Shown in pieces: positions 6,927 to 12,625 of a stretch of 15,369 nt of DNA; position 1 is the first letter of the stretch; every line of letters starts with the position of its first letter. The DNA lies in the NCBI GenBank assembly GCA_035264765.1, contig DATFPQ010000256.1:1-15369 (forward strand). The letters are read 5' to 3'. The notes under the pieces were generated by a model, which saw only the letters and a list, made by a program, of their open reading frames with translations, did no database searches and was not told where the DNA came from. The position numbers and the translations under genes were made by a program. The stretch comes from DATFPQ01 sp035264765. GTDB taxonomy: Bacteria; Actinomycetota; Actinomycetes; Actinomycetales; Angustibacteraceae.

Positions 6927-7082
6927 CGACGCGACGGCCGCCCGTTCCCGGACGTCGGAGAGCTCGCTCGGCCGAGGGATGAGGCGTCCCCCGGTCGAGA
7001 GTGCACCGCTTCTCCGCGCGCGCAGACGCCCCGGGTGGCCGAAGGTGGATGCCTCACCCCCGACCCCACACCAGGAGGGCGC
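6927..7082. other. Intergenic stretch, nothing recognised
   Basis: The 156 bp between the SDR gene and the DUF1360 gene hold no convincing ORF, hairpin terminator or promoter that I can see, apart from the AGGAGG ribosome binding site at the 3' end (7073–7078). It marks the right edge of the polymer module. Confidence 0.4.
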
Positions 7083-7613
7083 GTGTCCCAGTTCGACGAG
7101 GTCAGGGCCCGGCTGTCGCGTGTCCGCGACAGCTACGAGCGAGGCGAGGACGCCGCGGGCGAGGAGCGGCCGCTGCGCGGTTACGTCGCGCTGCTCGGGG
7201 CGTACGCGGGCGTGACCGCCGTCGCGGTGGCGGCGGTGCACAAGAAGGGGCTGCCCTCCGGCCGGCTGGCCGTCCTGGACATCGCCCTGCTGGCCGCCTC
7301 GACCTTCAGGGTGAGCCGCACCCTTGCCAAGGACGCCGTTGCGAGCCCGCTGCGGGCACCGTTCGCCACCTACCAGGGTCCGGCCGGGCCCGGCGAGGTC
7401 ATGGAGGCGCCCCGGCCAGGCCCCTTCAGGCACGCGGCCGGCGAGCTCGTCACCTGCCCGTTCTGCCTGACTCAGTGGGTCGCGACCGCGGGCCTCGTCG
7501 GGTACGCCCTGTTCCCCCGGGCCACCCGATGGGTCACAGCGGGGATGACGGCGGTTGCGGCAGCCGACGCCCTGCACTACGGGTACGCCAAGCTGCAACA
7601 GTCCGCGGAGTAG
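7083..7613 (+). CDS. DUF1360 domain membrane protein
   Basis: A 176-residue protein of the DUF1360 family, which includes Bacillus sporulation protein YjcA; its molecular function is not known. The hallmark is the short motif LVTCPFCLTQWVA at about residues 121–133, with a CxxC pair inside or next to a membrane segment. Hydrophobic stretches lie at about 34–53 (YVALLGAYAGVTAVAVAAV), 62–75, 126–142 and 149–162. The frame is open from 7035, but the GTG at 7083 is chosen because AGGAGG stands about four bases before it, and the preceding residues are Pro/Gly-rich and not family-like. It follows the SDR gene by 156 bp on the same strand but has no evident role in polymer synthesis. It converges with the LytR_C gene. 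Confidence 0.85.
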   Translation: MSQFDEVRARLSRVRDSYERGEDAAGEERPLRGYVALLGAYAGVTAVAVAAVHKKGLPSGRLAVLDIALLAASTFRVSRTLAKDAVASPLRAPFATYQGPAGPGEVMEAPRPGPFRHAAGELVTCPFCLTQWVATAGLVGYALFPRATRWVTAGMTAVAAADALHYGYAKLQQSAE

Positions 7614-7621
7614 CCCGGCTT

Positions 7622-7677
7622 CCCCTGATCGAGGCAGGCGCACGCGCCGGGTGGTCCGTCGTTGCGTCGATCAGGGG
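7622..7677. terminator. Convergent-gene inverted repeat, probable bidirectional terminator
   Basis: CCCCTGATCGA (7622–7632) and TCGATCAGGGG (7667–7677) form a perfect 11-bp stem. Its 34-base interior contains a second hairpin, GGCGC-AC-GCGCC (7637–7648). It lies between the stops of two convergent genes, where it could end transcription from either side. There is no U-tract on either strand, so termination is an inference. It could equally be a dispersed intergenic repeat. Confidence 0.5.
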
Positions 7678-7706
7678 GTCGTTGGGGCCGGACTCCGACG
7701 TCGGGT

Positions 7707-8285
7707 TCAGCCGCGGGACGTCGAGGGCCGGCTGGTGGTCGCTTGGCGGCAGGCGACCGGCGGCCGAGTCGTGGCCACCGCGGGCGGTGGGCCGAGGGTC
7801 GTGAAGGCCCGGCCGAGGACGACGTCCACCGTCGCGCCCTTGCGCCTGTCCTTGCGCAGGGTGGGCCGCGGCACGTGCTGGGCCACCAGCCGTGCGGCGG
7901 CGGTCCCTGATGGCCCGTAGCGGACGACGGCCGTGCCTTCGGGACGCGTCTTCTGCGGGTCGTTCGCCACGGCGGCGATCCGGAACGAGCGCTGGCGCAG
8001 CGCGGCGGCCACCCGTCCGGCCAGGCCGTCGACCTTGGTGCCGTTGTAGACGTTGACCCGGACCTTGGCGGGCGTGAGGGCGGGCGCCACCCGGGTCGGC
8101 TTGGGGCAGGGCGGCGCCGTCGCCACCCGGACCTCGGTGGCTTCGGGGTCGCCCAGTCGTCCGGTGTAGTAGCCGGCGCCGACGACGCCGGCCGCGAGCA
8201 GCAGGACCAGCACGGCGACCAGTGTGATCCGATGCCGCCGTCGGCGTCGCTCGCGCCACGAGCGCGGCTCCTTGATGTAGGCCAT
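7707..8285 (-). CDS. LytR C-terminal domain (LytR_C) membrane protein
   Basis: A 192-residue protein with a short basic cytoplasmic N-terminus (RSWRERRRRRHR), one membrane helix at about residues 20–40, and an extracytoplasmic LytR_C domain at about 74–160 (VRVNVYNGTKVDGLAGRVAAALRQRSFRIAAV is the core). LytR_C also occurs at the end of LytR-CpsA-Psr ligases, which attach wall polymers to peptidoglycan; here it stands alone without the catalytic LCP domain, a common actinobacterial arrangement with no defined function. The C-terminal 30 residues are Thr/Ser/Arg/Pro-rich. It starts 19 bp after the stop of the 99-residue gene on the same strand, so they form an operon. A link with the nearby wall-polymer genes is possible but unproven. 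Confidence 0.88.
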   Translation of the reverse strand: MAYIKEPRSWRERRRRRHRITLVAVLVLLLAAGVVGAGYYTGRLGDPEATEVRVATAPPCPKPTRVAPALTPAKVRVNVYNGTKVDGLAGRVAAALRQRSFRIAAVANDPQKTRPEGTAVVRYGPSGTAAARLVAQHVPRPTLRKDRRKGATVDVVLGRAFTTLGPPPAVATTRPPVACRQATTSRPSTSRG

Positions 8286-8304
8286 GCCGTGCCGCCGTCC
8301 GGCG

Positions 8305-8604
8305 TCAGCCCTCGAGCACCAAGACCCGCGCGTGCAGCACGGCGCGTTGCTGCAGCGCCGCCCGCAAGGCCCGGTGCAGTCCGTCCTCGAGGTACATCAC
8401 GCCGTCCCACTCCACGACGTGGGCGAACAGGTCGCCGTAGAAGGTGGAGTCCTCGGACAGCAGCGCGTCGAGGTCGAGCGTCCGCTTGGTCGTCACCAGC
8501 TCGTCGAGGCGCACCTGCCGCGGGGGGACGGCGGACCAGTCCCGAGGCGTCGTCAGACCGTGGTCCGGGTACGGGCGCGAGTCGCCGACGGCCTTGAAGA
8601 TCAC
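8305..8604 (-). CDS. Conserved 99-residue actinobacterial protein with ParB/sulfiredoxin-like motif (often labelled VapB antitoxin)
   Basis: Strongly reminiscent of a conserved actinobacterial protein (VRLDELVTTKRTLDLDALLSEDSTFYGDLF…) that databases often call 'VapB family antitoxin'. I see no DNA-binding AbrB or ribbon-helix-helix pattern and no toxin gene beside it. Near the end, Y71-L-E-D-G-L-H-R-A-L-R-A-A-L matches the DGxHRxxA element of the ParB/sulfiredoxin-type fold, and the earlier VRLDELV could be the preceding strand of that fold. Function is unknown. The start is GTG at 8604. There is no spaced ribosome binding site; instead TACGAT lies exactly six bases upstream on the minus strand, suggesting a leaderless mRNA. 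It is followed after 19 bp by the LytR_C gene. Confidence 0.82.
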   Translation of the reverse strand: MIFKAVGDSRPYPDHGLTTPRDWSAVPPRQVRLDELVTTKRTLDLDALLSEDSTFYGDLFAHVVEWDGVMYLEDGLHRALRAALQQRAVLHARVLVLEG

Positions 8605-8610
8605 CCCTCG

Positions 8611-8616
8611 ATCGTA
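8611..8616 (-). promoter_or_regulatory. Predicted -10 element (TACGAT) of the 99-residue protein gene
   Basis: On the minus strand TACGAT is followed by CGAGGG and then the GTG start, the same hexamer-N6-start spacing as at upp, dnaX and recR. No good -35 box is seen 16–18 bp upstream. Confidence 0.5.
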
Positions 8617-8661
8617 CGAGCAACTGCCCGTCGTTGCCCCAGTACGACTTCCGGAGAACGG

Positions 8662-8698
8662 CGAGGGGCCCCGACGCGATCGGCGTCCGGGCCCCTCG
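8662..8698 (-). terminator. Terminator of tRNA-Ser(GGA)
   Basis: A 10-bp outer stem, CGAGGGGCCC (8662–8671) with GGGCCCCTCG (8689–8698), continues after a single C·C mismatch as GACGC/GCGTC (8673–8677, 8683–8687) around a five-base loop. It begins 7 bp beyond the tRNA 3' end on the minus strand. There is no clear U-tract, as with many high-GC terminators. Confidence 0.7.
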
Positions 8699-8705
8699 GT
8701 TCCGG

Positions 8706-8790
8706 CGGAGGATGCGGGATTTGAACCCGCGAGGGTGTTACCCCAACACGATTTCCAATCGTGCGCACTAGGCCACTATGCGAATCCTCC
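8706..8790 (-). tRNA. tRNA-Ser, anticodon GGA
   Basis: On the minus strand the acceptor stem GGAGGAT (8790–8784) pairs with ATCCTCC (8713–8707), with discriminator G at 8706. The anticodon stem CACGA/TCGTG closes the loop TTGGAAA, giving GGA. A long class II variable arm follows, then the T arm CGCGGG–TTCAAAT–CCCGC. CCA is not encoded (the next bases read CCG), unlike the tRNA-Ser(CGA) gene in this window. It reads UCC and UCU codons. Confidence 0.97.
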
Positions 8791-8797
8791 GCCGAGG

Positions 8798-8803
8798 ATC
8801 CTA
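8798..8803 (-). promoter_or_regulatory. Predicted -10 element (TAGGAT) of tRNA-Ser(GGA)
   Basis: TAGGAT on the minus strand is seven bases (CCTCGGC) from the first base of the mature tRNA. Initiation would fall on or next to the mature 5' end, leaving little or no leader for RNase P. Confidence 0.5.
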
Positions 8804-8865
8804 CCGGAGGGCTGGCGTACGAGGTGACGTCGGCCGCGGCGTCAGGAGCGCCGCCGCCGGTGTCG

Positions 8866-8871
8866 TAGGAT
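8866..8871 (+). promoter_or_regulatory. Predicted -10 element (TAGGAT) of the SRP RNA gene
   Basis: TAGGAT ends six bases before 8878, the first base that pairs in the terminal SRP RNA stem. Position and spacing agree well with transcription starting at the mature RNA end. Confidence 0.55.
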
Positions 8872-8877
8872 GCACGT

Positions 8878-8967
8878 CGACCCCTCGTGCGGCGTCATCT
8901 CGCTGAACCCCCCCAGGGCCGGAAGGCAGCAAGGGCAGGCGAGCTCTGATGGGTGCGCGAGGGGTCG
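8878..8967 (+). ncRNA. ffs: Signal recognition particle RNA, small bacterial (4.5S) type
   Basis: The RNA partner of Ffh, which targets nascent membrane and secreted proteins to the membrane. The conserved apical core is seen as GGGCCGGAAGGCAGCAAGGG (about 8916–8935), containing the GGAA tetraloop and the Ffh-binding internal loops. The ends form a long stem: CGACCCCTCGTGC (from 8878) pairs with GCGCGAGGGGTCG (to 8967) with one G·U. It is followed at once by CCTTTTT, a good terminator tract. The gene lies between tRNA-Ser(GGA) and dnaX, as often in actinobacteria, but here a GntR gene is inserted before dnaX. End positions are accurate to a few bases. Confidence 0.93.
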
Positions 8968-8974
8968 CCTTTTT
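8955..8974 (+). terminator. Terminator of the SRP RNA
   Basis: The 3' strand of the SRP terminal stem (GCGCGAGGGGTCG) runs into CCTTTTT at 8968–8974. The RNA's own terminal helix plus the T5 run provides an intrinsic terminator, the best U-tract in the window. Confidence 0.6.
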
Positions 8975-9064
8975 GGCGGGCCGCGGTCCGGACGGGCGTC
9001 GGCTCGGACGTCGGGCGCCGCCGCGAGCGGGCGACCGGTGGGCCTGGTGCGGCAGGATGTCCGG

Positions 9065-9775
9065 GTGACTGAGGCGACGTCGAGCGGGCTGCACGAGCAG
9101 GTGCTGGCCCGGCTGGGGCCGGCGATCGTCTGCGGCGACATACCCGACGGGGCGGTGCTGCGGATCGAGGAGATCGGGCACGACCACGGCGTCTCCCGGA
9201 CCGTCGCCCGCGACGTCGTCAAGGTGCTGGAGTCGCTCCAGGTGGTGACGAGCCGGCGCCGGGTCGGCATCACCGTCCGGCCACGAGCCCAGTGGAACCA
9301 CCTCGACCCGCGGATGATCCGCTGGCAGCTGGCCGGTCCTGACCGCGACCGCCAGCTGCGTGCACTGAGTGAGCTGCGCCGGGGCATCGAGCCGGTGGCC
9401 GCCGGGCTGGCCGCCGCGCGCGCCGACGCCGGGCAGTGCGACCGCCTCGCGGCCTGCGTGCAGTCCATGGCGACCACCGGACGCGCGGGGGACCTCACCG
9501 CCTACCTGGCGCACGACGTGGCGTTCCACCGCCTGTTGCTGGAGGCCTCGGGCAACGAGCTGTTCGCGGGGCTCGCCTCCGTCGTGGGGGAGGTCCTCGC
9601 CGGCCGGACGGAGCACCACCTGATGCCCGCGCAGCCGGAGCCCGCGGCGATCCGGCTGCACGGCGACGTCGCCGAAGCGGTCGAGGCCGGTGACTCCGTC
9701 GGCGCCGAGCGGGCGATGCGCGCGATCGTCGACGAGGCCCAGCAGGCGATGCAGGCAACGCACCCGGTGCCCTGA
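9065..9775 (+). CDS. GntR-family transcriptional regulator, FadR/FCD subfamily
   Basis: A 236-residue repressor-type protein. The N-terminal winged helix-turn-helix covers about 7–75 (LRIEEIGHDHGVSRTVARDVVKVLESLQVV is the recognition region). The all-helical FCD effector domain covers about 90–225. Likely metal or ligand residues are D151 and H155 in DVAFH, and H199 in LHGD; where many FCD proteins have the last histidine I see Ile (AMRAIVDEA). Sequence style resembles regulators of sugar-acid catabolism (gluconate or galactonate type), but no such genes are nearby, so the target is unknown. The GTG at 9065 has AGGA seven bases upstream, and also CAGGAT six bases upstream. The frame is open back into the SRP RNA, but that part is not coding. 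It stands alone between ffs and dnaX. Confidence 0.88.
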   Translation: MTEATSSGLHEQVLARLGPAIVCGDIPDGAVLRIEEIGHDHGVSRTVARDVVKVLESLQVVTSRRRVGITVRPRAQWNHLDPRMIRWQLAGPDRDRQLRALSELRRGIEPVAAGLAAARADAGQCDRLAACVQSMATTGRAGDLTAYLAHDVAFHRLLLEASGNELFAGLASVVGEVLAGRTEHHLMPAQPEPAAIRLHGDVAEAVEAGDSVGAERAMRAIVDEAQQAMQATHPVP

Positions 9776-9779
9776 ATGT

Positions 9780-9847
9780 CGCGGGGTCACCCCGCGACCA
9801 ACCTATTGCAGTAGGGACGCCCCGCGACGAACGCGGAATGCAGTAGG
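9780..9847 (+). repeat. Palindrome plus imperfect tandem repeat in the GntR–dnaX gap
   Basis: The palindrome CGCGGGGTCACCCCGCG (9780–9796) leads into two imperfect tandem units, 9789–9815 and 9819–9847. Both begin CCCCGCGAC and end TGCAGTAGG; they differ mainly in the middle (CCTATT versus GCGGAA). The first 27 bases (9781–9807) recur with four mismatches at 15213–15239. The palindrome is just after the GntR stop and may serve as its terminator. The second unit carries a small hairpin, CCGCG-ACGAA-CGCGG (9822–9836). Confidence 0.75.
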
Positions 9848-9918
9848 TGCGCCCAGTGCGCCAGTCCGTCGTCCACCGGCGGCTCGCCCGGGACTTCGGC
9901 GCTGTCGTGGGCGGCGGT

Positions 9919-9924
9919 TACTGT
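9919..9924 (+). promoter_or_regulatory. Predicted -10 element (TACTGT) of dnaX, leaderless geometry
   Basis: TACTGT is followed by CGAGCA and then the GTG start of dnaX at 9931. No ribosome binding site precedes that GTG, so a leaderless mRNA is the simplest reading. Confidence 0.5.
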
Positions 9925-9930
9925 CGAGCA

Positions 9931-12546
9931 GTGTCCACCGCGCTGTACCGCCGCTACCGGCCCGAGTCGTTCGCCGACGTCATCGGTCAGGAGCACGTCA
10001 CCGAGCCGCTCATGCAGGCACTGCGCACGGGCCGGATCCACCACGCCTACCTGTTCAGCGGGCCCCGGGGGTGCGGAAAGACGACGAGCGCGCGCATCCT
10101 CGCCCGCTGCCTGAACTGCGCGGAGGGTCCCACCGACACACCCTGCGGCGTCTGCGACTCCTGCGTCGGCCTGGCCCGTGACGGCAGCGGCACGGTCGAC
10201 GTCATCGAGATCGACGCAGCCAGCCACGGTGGCGTGGACGACGCGCGCGACCTGCGCGAGAAGGCCTCGTTCGGGCCGGCGGCCAGCCGCTACAAGATCT
10301 ACATCATCGACGAAGCGCACATGGTGACCCCGGCGGGCTTCAACGCCCTGCTCAAGGTCGTCGAGGAGCCGCCACCGCACGTGAAGTTCGTGTTCGCGAC
10401 CACCGAGCCGGAGAAGGTCATCGGCACCATCCGGTCGCGCACGCACCATTACCCGTTCCGGCTCGTGCCCCCCGCCCGGTTGCAGGACTACCTGGCCCAG
10501 CTGGCCGGCGCCGAGGGCGTGGAGGTGGCCAAGGGTGTGTTGCCGCTCGTCGTCCGCGCCGGCGCGGGGTCGGTCCGCGACTCGCTGTCGGTGCTCGACC
10601 AGCTGATCGCCGGCTCGGGGGACGACGGGATCAGCTACGAGAGAGCGGTCGGCCTGCTGGGCTACACCGACGCGGCGCTCCTCGACTCGGTCGTCGAGGC
10701 CTTCGCCGCTGGTGACGGCGCCACGGTCTTCACGGTGGTCGACCGGGTGATCGAGTCCGGGCACGAGCCCCGGCGGTTCGTCGAGGACCTGCTCGAACGG
10801 CTACGCGACCTGGTCGTGATCAGCGCGGTGCCGGACGGCGCGGCCTCGATCCTGCGGGGGGTACCCGAGGACCAGCTCGACCGGATGCGCCAGCAGGCGA
10901 CGCACTTCGGCCCCGCGGCGCTGAGCCGGGCCGCCGACGTGGTTAACACCGGCCTCACCGAGCTGACCGGCGCCACGTCCCCGCGGCTGCAGCTGGAACT
11001 GCTCTGCGCCCGGGTGCTGCTGCCCGGCGCCGAGGGGGAGAGCGGCTACGGAGCCCGGCTGGACCGGATCGAGCGCCGGCTGAACGCGGTTGATGCGGGG
11101 ACGGCGGAAAGGGCCGCACCCGCTCCTGCGGCGGGTGCTACGCCCGCTCCTGCGGCGGGTGCTACGCCCGCTCCTGCTGTGACTGCGACGCCCGCCCCTG
11201 TGGTGGCTGCCACGCCCACCTCTTCGGCGGCTGCCACGCCCACCCCTCCGGCGGCTGCCACGCCCGCTTCCGTGGCGGCGCGGTCTGCTGAGACCCCGGC
11301 CGGCATCTCGGCCACCCCGGCGTCCGACGCCTGGTCTACCGCCACCTCGGACAGCGACTCGACCGCTGCCTCCGCGGCCCCGGCCTCCTCGTCGCGGTCG
11401 CCCGGCGGCGCGGACTCCGCCTCCGCGAGCCGCGAGCCGGCGCGCGGGGCCGCCACAACACCGCCCCGGCCTGCCGGGCCGCCGACGTCCTTTCCGCCCG
11501 CTGCTGCCCCCACGAGCGCGCCGGGCGCGATCGACGCGGACGCGATCCGGACCGCCTGGCCGCGCGTCCTCGACCGGCTGTTCGGGATGAAGAAGGCGAC
11601 CTGGTCGCTGGTCAAGGAGCACGCGAAGGTCCTCGACTTCGACGGCCGCCGGCTGGTGCTCGGCATCTCCTCGCCCGGCCTGACGACGACCTTCCGCGGC
11701 GGCGCGCACGGAGAGTTCGTCCGGCAGGCGCTGATCGACGAGCTCGCGGTCGACGCTCAGGTGGAGGCCGTCCACGGCGACACGCCGCCGTCCCGGCAGC
11801 CGGCAGGGTCGGGCCGCGGTGGCGGCCAACCGGCCGGCGGTCCGGGCGGGGGGGCGGGTGCGTCCGGCCGCCCCGCGGACGTCAGCGCTCCTGCGCGGGC
11901 CACCGGGGGCCGCTCGGCCGCCGACTCACCCGAGCCGTCCGCCGGCGTCGCCAGCGGTGTGTCCGCCGGGTCCGGCGGCCGGTCCGGATGGCGCGGACCG
12001 GTGCGCGCAGCGTCCGAGCGACCGGTCGAGCCGGTGCCGGAGAGTCCGATCGAGCCGCCGGGCTGGGACGACGTCCCCCCGCCGACCGAGGAGCCCGGCG
12101 ACCCCGAACCCGTGCCGGAATCCTGGGGCGTGCCCAACCCGCCGGCCGGACGGAACTCGCCGACCGGACCGAACCCGCCTGCCGTACCGAACCCGCCTGC
12201 CGTACGGAACCCGCCTGCCGGACCGAACGTGCCGGCCGGACCGATCCCGCCTGCCGTACCCAAGGCACAGCCGCGACCGGCCGGACGACCGGCGGCGACC
12301 GAGGGCTCCGCCGCACCCAGCGGTCGCGATCCCGGCACTGGCGCGGGGCGGGGTGCCGGAACCGCGTCCGCTCGCGGTCGGTCGGACGACCCAGTGCGGA
12401 CCGCCGACCCGTCGCCGCGCCAGGTCGCGCCGGCCGACGACGTGCCGAGCGCCGACGACGCCGACGCCGACGACTCCGGTCTGGTCGGGCGGCCGGTCGT
12501 CGAGCGCCTGCTCGGCGGTCGGGTGATCGACGAGACCCCGGCCTGA
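9931..12546 (+). CDS. dnaX: DNA polymerase III subunit tau/gamma (clamp loader)
   Basis: The AAA+ motor of the replicative clamp loader, which loads the beta clamp and ties polymerase cores together. It has 871 residues from the GTG at 9931 (MSTALYRRYRPESF is the classic start); the frame opens earlier at 9847 but those residues are not family-like. Walker A is G44-PRGCGKTT-52; zinc ligands are C63, C72, C75 and C78; Walker B is I125-I-D127-E-A-H; the sensor/arginine segment is GTIRSRT. The AAA+ and collar domains end near residue 385. A Pro/Ala/Ser linker follows, interrupted by a folded tau domain at about 533–615 (AWPRVLDRLFGMKKATWSLVKEH). Two DNA tandem repeats lie in the linker (11113–11280, 12133–12258). 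I see no A-rich slippery site for making gamma by frameshifting. Confidence 0.97.
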   Translation: MSTALYRRYRPESFADVIGQEHVTEPLMQALRTGRIHHAYLFSGPRGCGKTTSARILARCLNCAEGPTDTPCGVCDSCVGLARDGSGTVDVIEIDAASHGGVDDARDLREKASFGPAASRYKIYIIDEAHMVTPAGFNALLKVVEEPPPHVKFVFATTEPEKVIGTIRSRTHHYPFRLVPPARLQDYLAQLAGAEGVEVAKGVLPLVVRAGAGSVRDSLSVLDQLIAGSGDDGISYERAVGLLGYTDAALLDSVVEAFAAGDGATVFTVVDRVIESGHEPRRFVEDLLERLRDLVVISAVPDGAASILRGVPEDQLDRMRQQATHFGPAALSRAADVVNTGLTELTGATSPRLQLELLCARVLLPGAEGESGYGARLDRIERRLNAVDAGTAERAAPAPAAGATPAPAAGATPAPAVTATPAPVVAATPTSSAAATPTPPAAATPASVAARSAETPAGISATPASDAWSTATSDSDSTAASAAPASSSRSPGGADSASASREPARGAATTPPRPAGPPTSFPPAAAPTSAPGAIDADAIRTAWPRVLDRLFGMKKATWSLVKEHAKVLDFDGRRLVLGISSPGLTTTFRGGAHGEFVRQALIDELAVDAQVEAVHGDTPPSRQPAGSGRGGGQPAGGPGGGAGASGRPADVSAPARATGGRSAADSPEPSAGVASGVSAGSGGRSGWRGPVRAASERPVEPVPESPIEPPGWDDVPPPTEEPGDPEPVPESWGVPNPPAGRNSPTGPNPPAVPNPPAVRNPPAGPNVPAGPIPPAVPKAQPRPAGRPAATEGSAAPSGRDPGTGAGRGAGTASARGRSDDPVRTADPSPRQVAPADDVPSADDADADDSGLVGRPVVERLLGGRVIDETPA
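11113..11280 (+). repeat. Seven-unit 24-bp in-frame tandem repeat in dnaX
   Basis: Seven consecutive 24-bp units encode eight-residue repeats: AAPAPAAG, ATPAPAAG, ATPAPAVT, ATPAPVVA, ATPTSSAA, ATPTPPAA, ATPASVAA. Neighbouring units 1 and 2 are nearly identical in DNA and later units diverge, which indicates stepwise duplication. It forms part of the flexible linker after the collar domain. Confidence 0.9.
12133..12258 (+). repeat. Seven-unit 18-bp in-frame tandem repeat in dnaX
   Basis: Seven 18-bp units encode six-residue repeats: PNPPAG, RNSPTG, PNPPAV, PNPPAV, RNPPAG, PNVPAG, PIPPAV. Units 3 and 4 are identical at DNA level, so at least one duplication is recent. It lies in the C-terminal disordered tail after the folded tau domain and is unrelated in sequence to the first repeat. 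Confidence 0.9.
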
Positions 12547-12613
12547 GCCGGCACCCCTGTCGGGCGGCGAGACCGGGCACCCTCCTCGCGCCGCGGCTGT
12601 CGGCGCCAGCACG

Positions 12614-12619
12614 TAGGCT
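12614..12619 (+). promoter_or_regulatory. Predicted -10 element (TAGGCT) of recR, leaderless geometry
   Basis: TAGGCT, then GCAGAC, then the GTG start at 12626. It lies in the 79-bp gap after dnaX and would give recR and its downstream partner their own transcript. No strong ribosome binding site is present. Confidence 0.45.
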
Positions 12620-12625
12620 GCAGAC

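Noticed and set aside
5853..7643. Long open frame on − (596 codons) opposite the SDR and DUF1360 genes
   Set aside because: Shadow of real genes; no motif, no ribosome binding site, and it covers the region where the SDR motifs are intact on +.
8305..8604. Type II toxin–antitoxin locus
   Set aside because: No toxin-like gene lies on either side; the neighbours are a LytR_C membrane protein and a tRNA.
8870..9064. Upstream extension of the GntR gene to the ATG at 8870
   Set aside because: That stretch is the SRP RNA gene and its terminator; the regulator's family sequence begins after the GTG at 9065.
11113..12258. CRISPR array or regulatory repeat
   Set aside because: Units are multiples of three, lie in frame inside dnaX, have no spacers, and encode low-complexity peptide.
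9931..12546. Programmed -1 frameshift producing gamma from dnaX
   Set aside because: No A-rich slippery heptamer of the E. coli kind was seen after the collar domain; GC-rich actinobacterial dnaX genes generally lack it.
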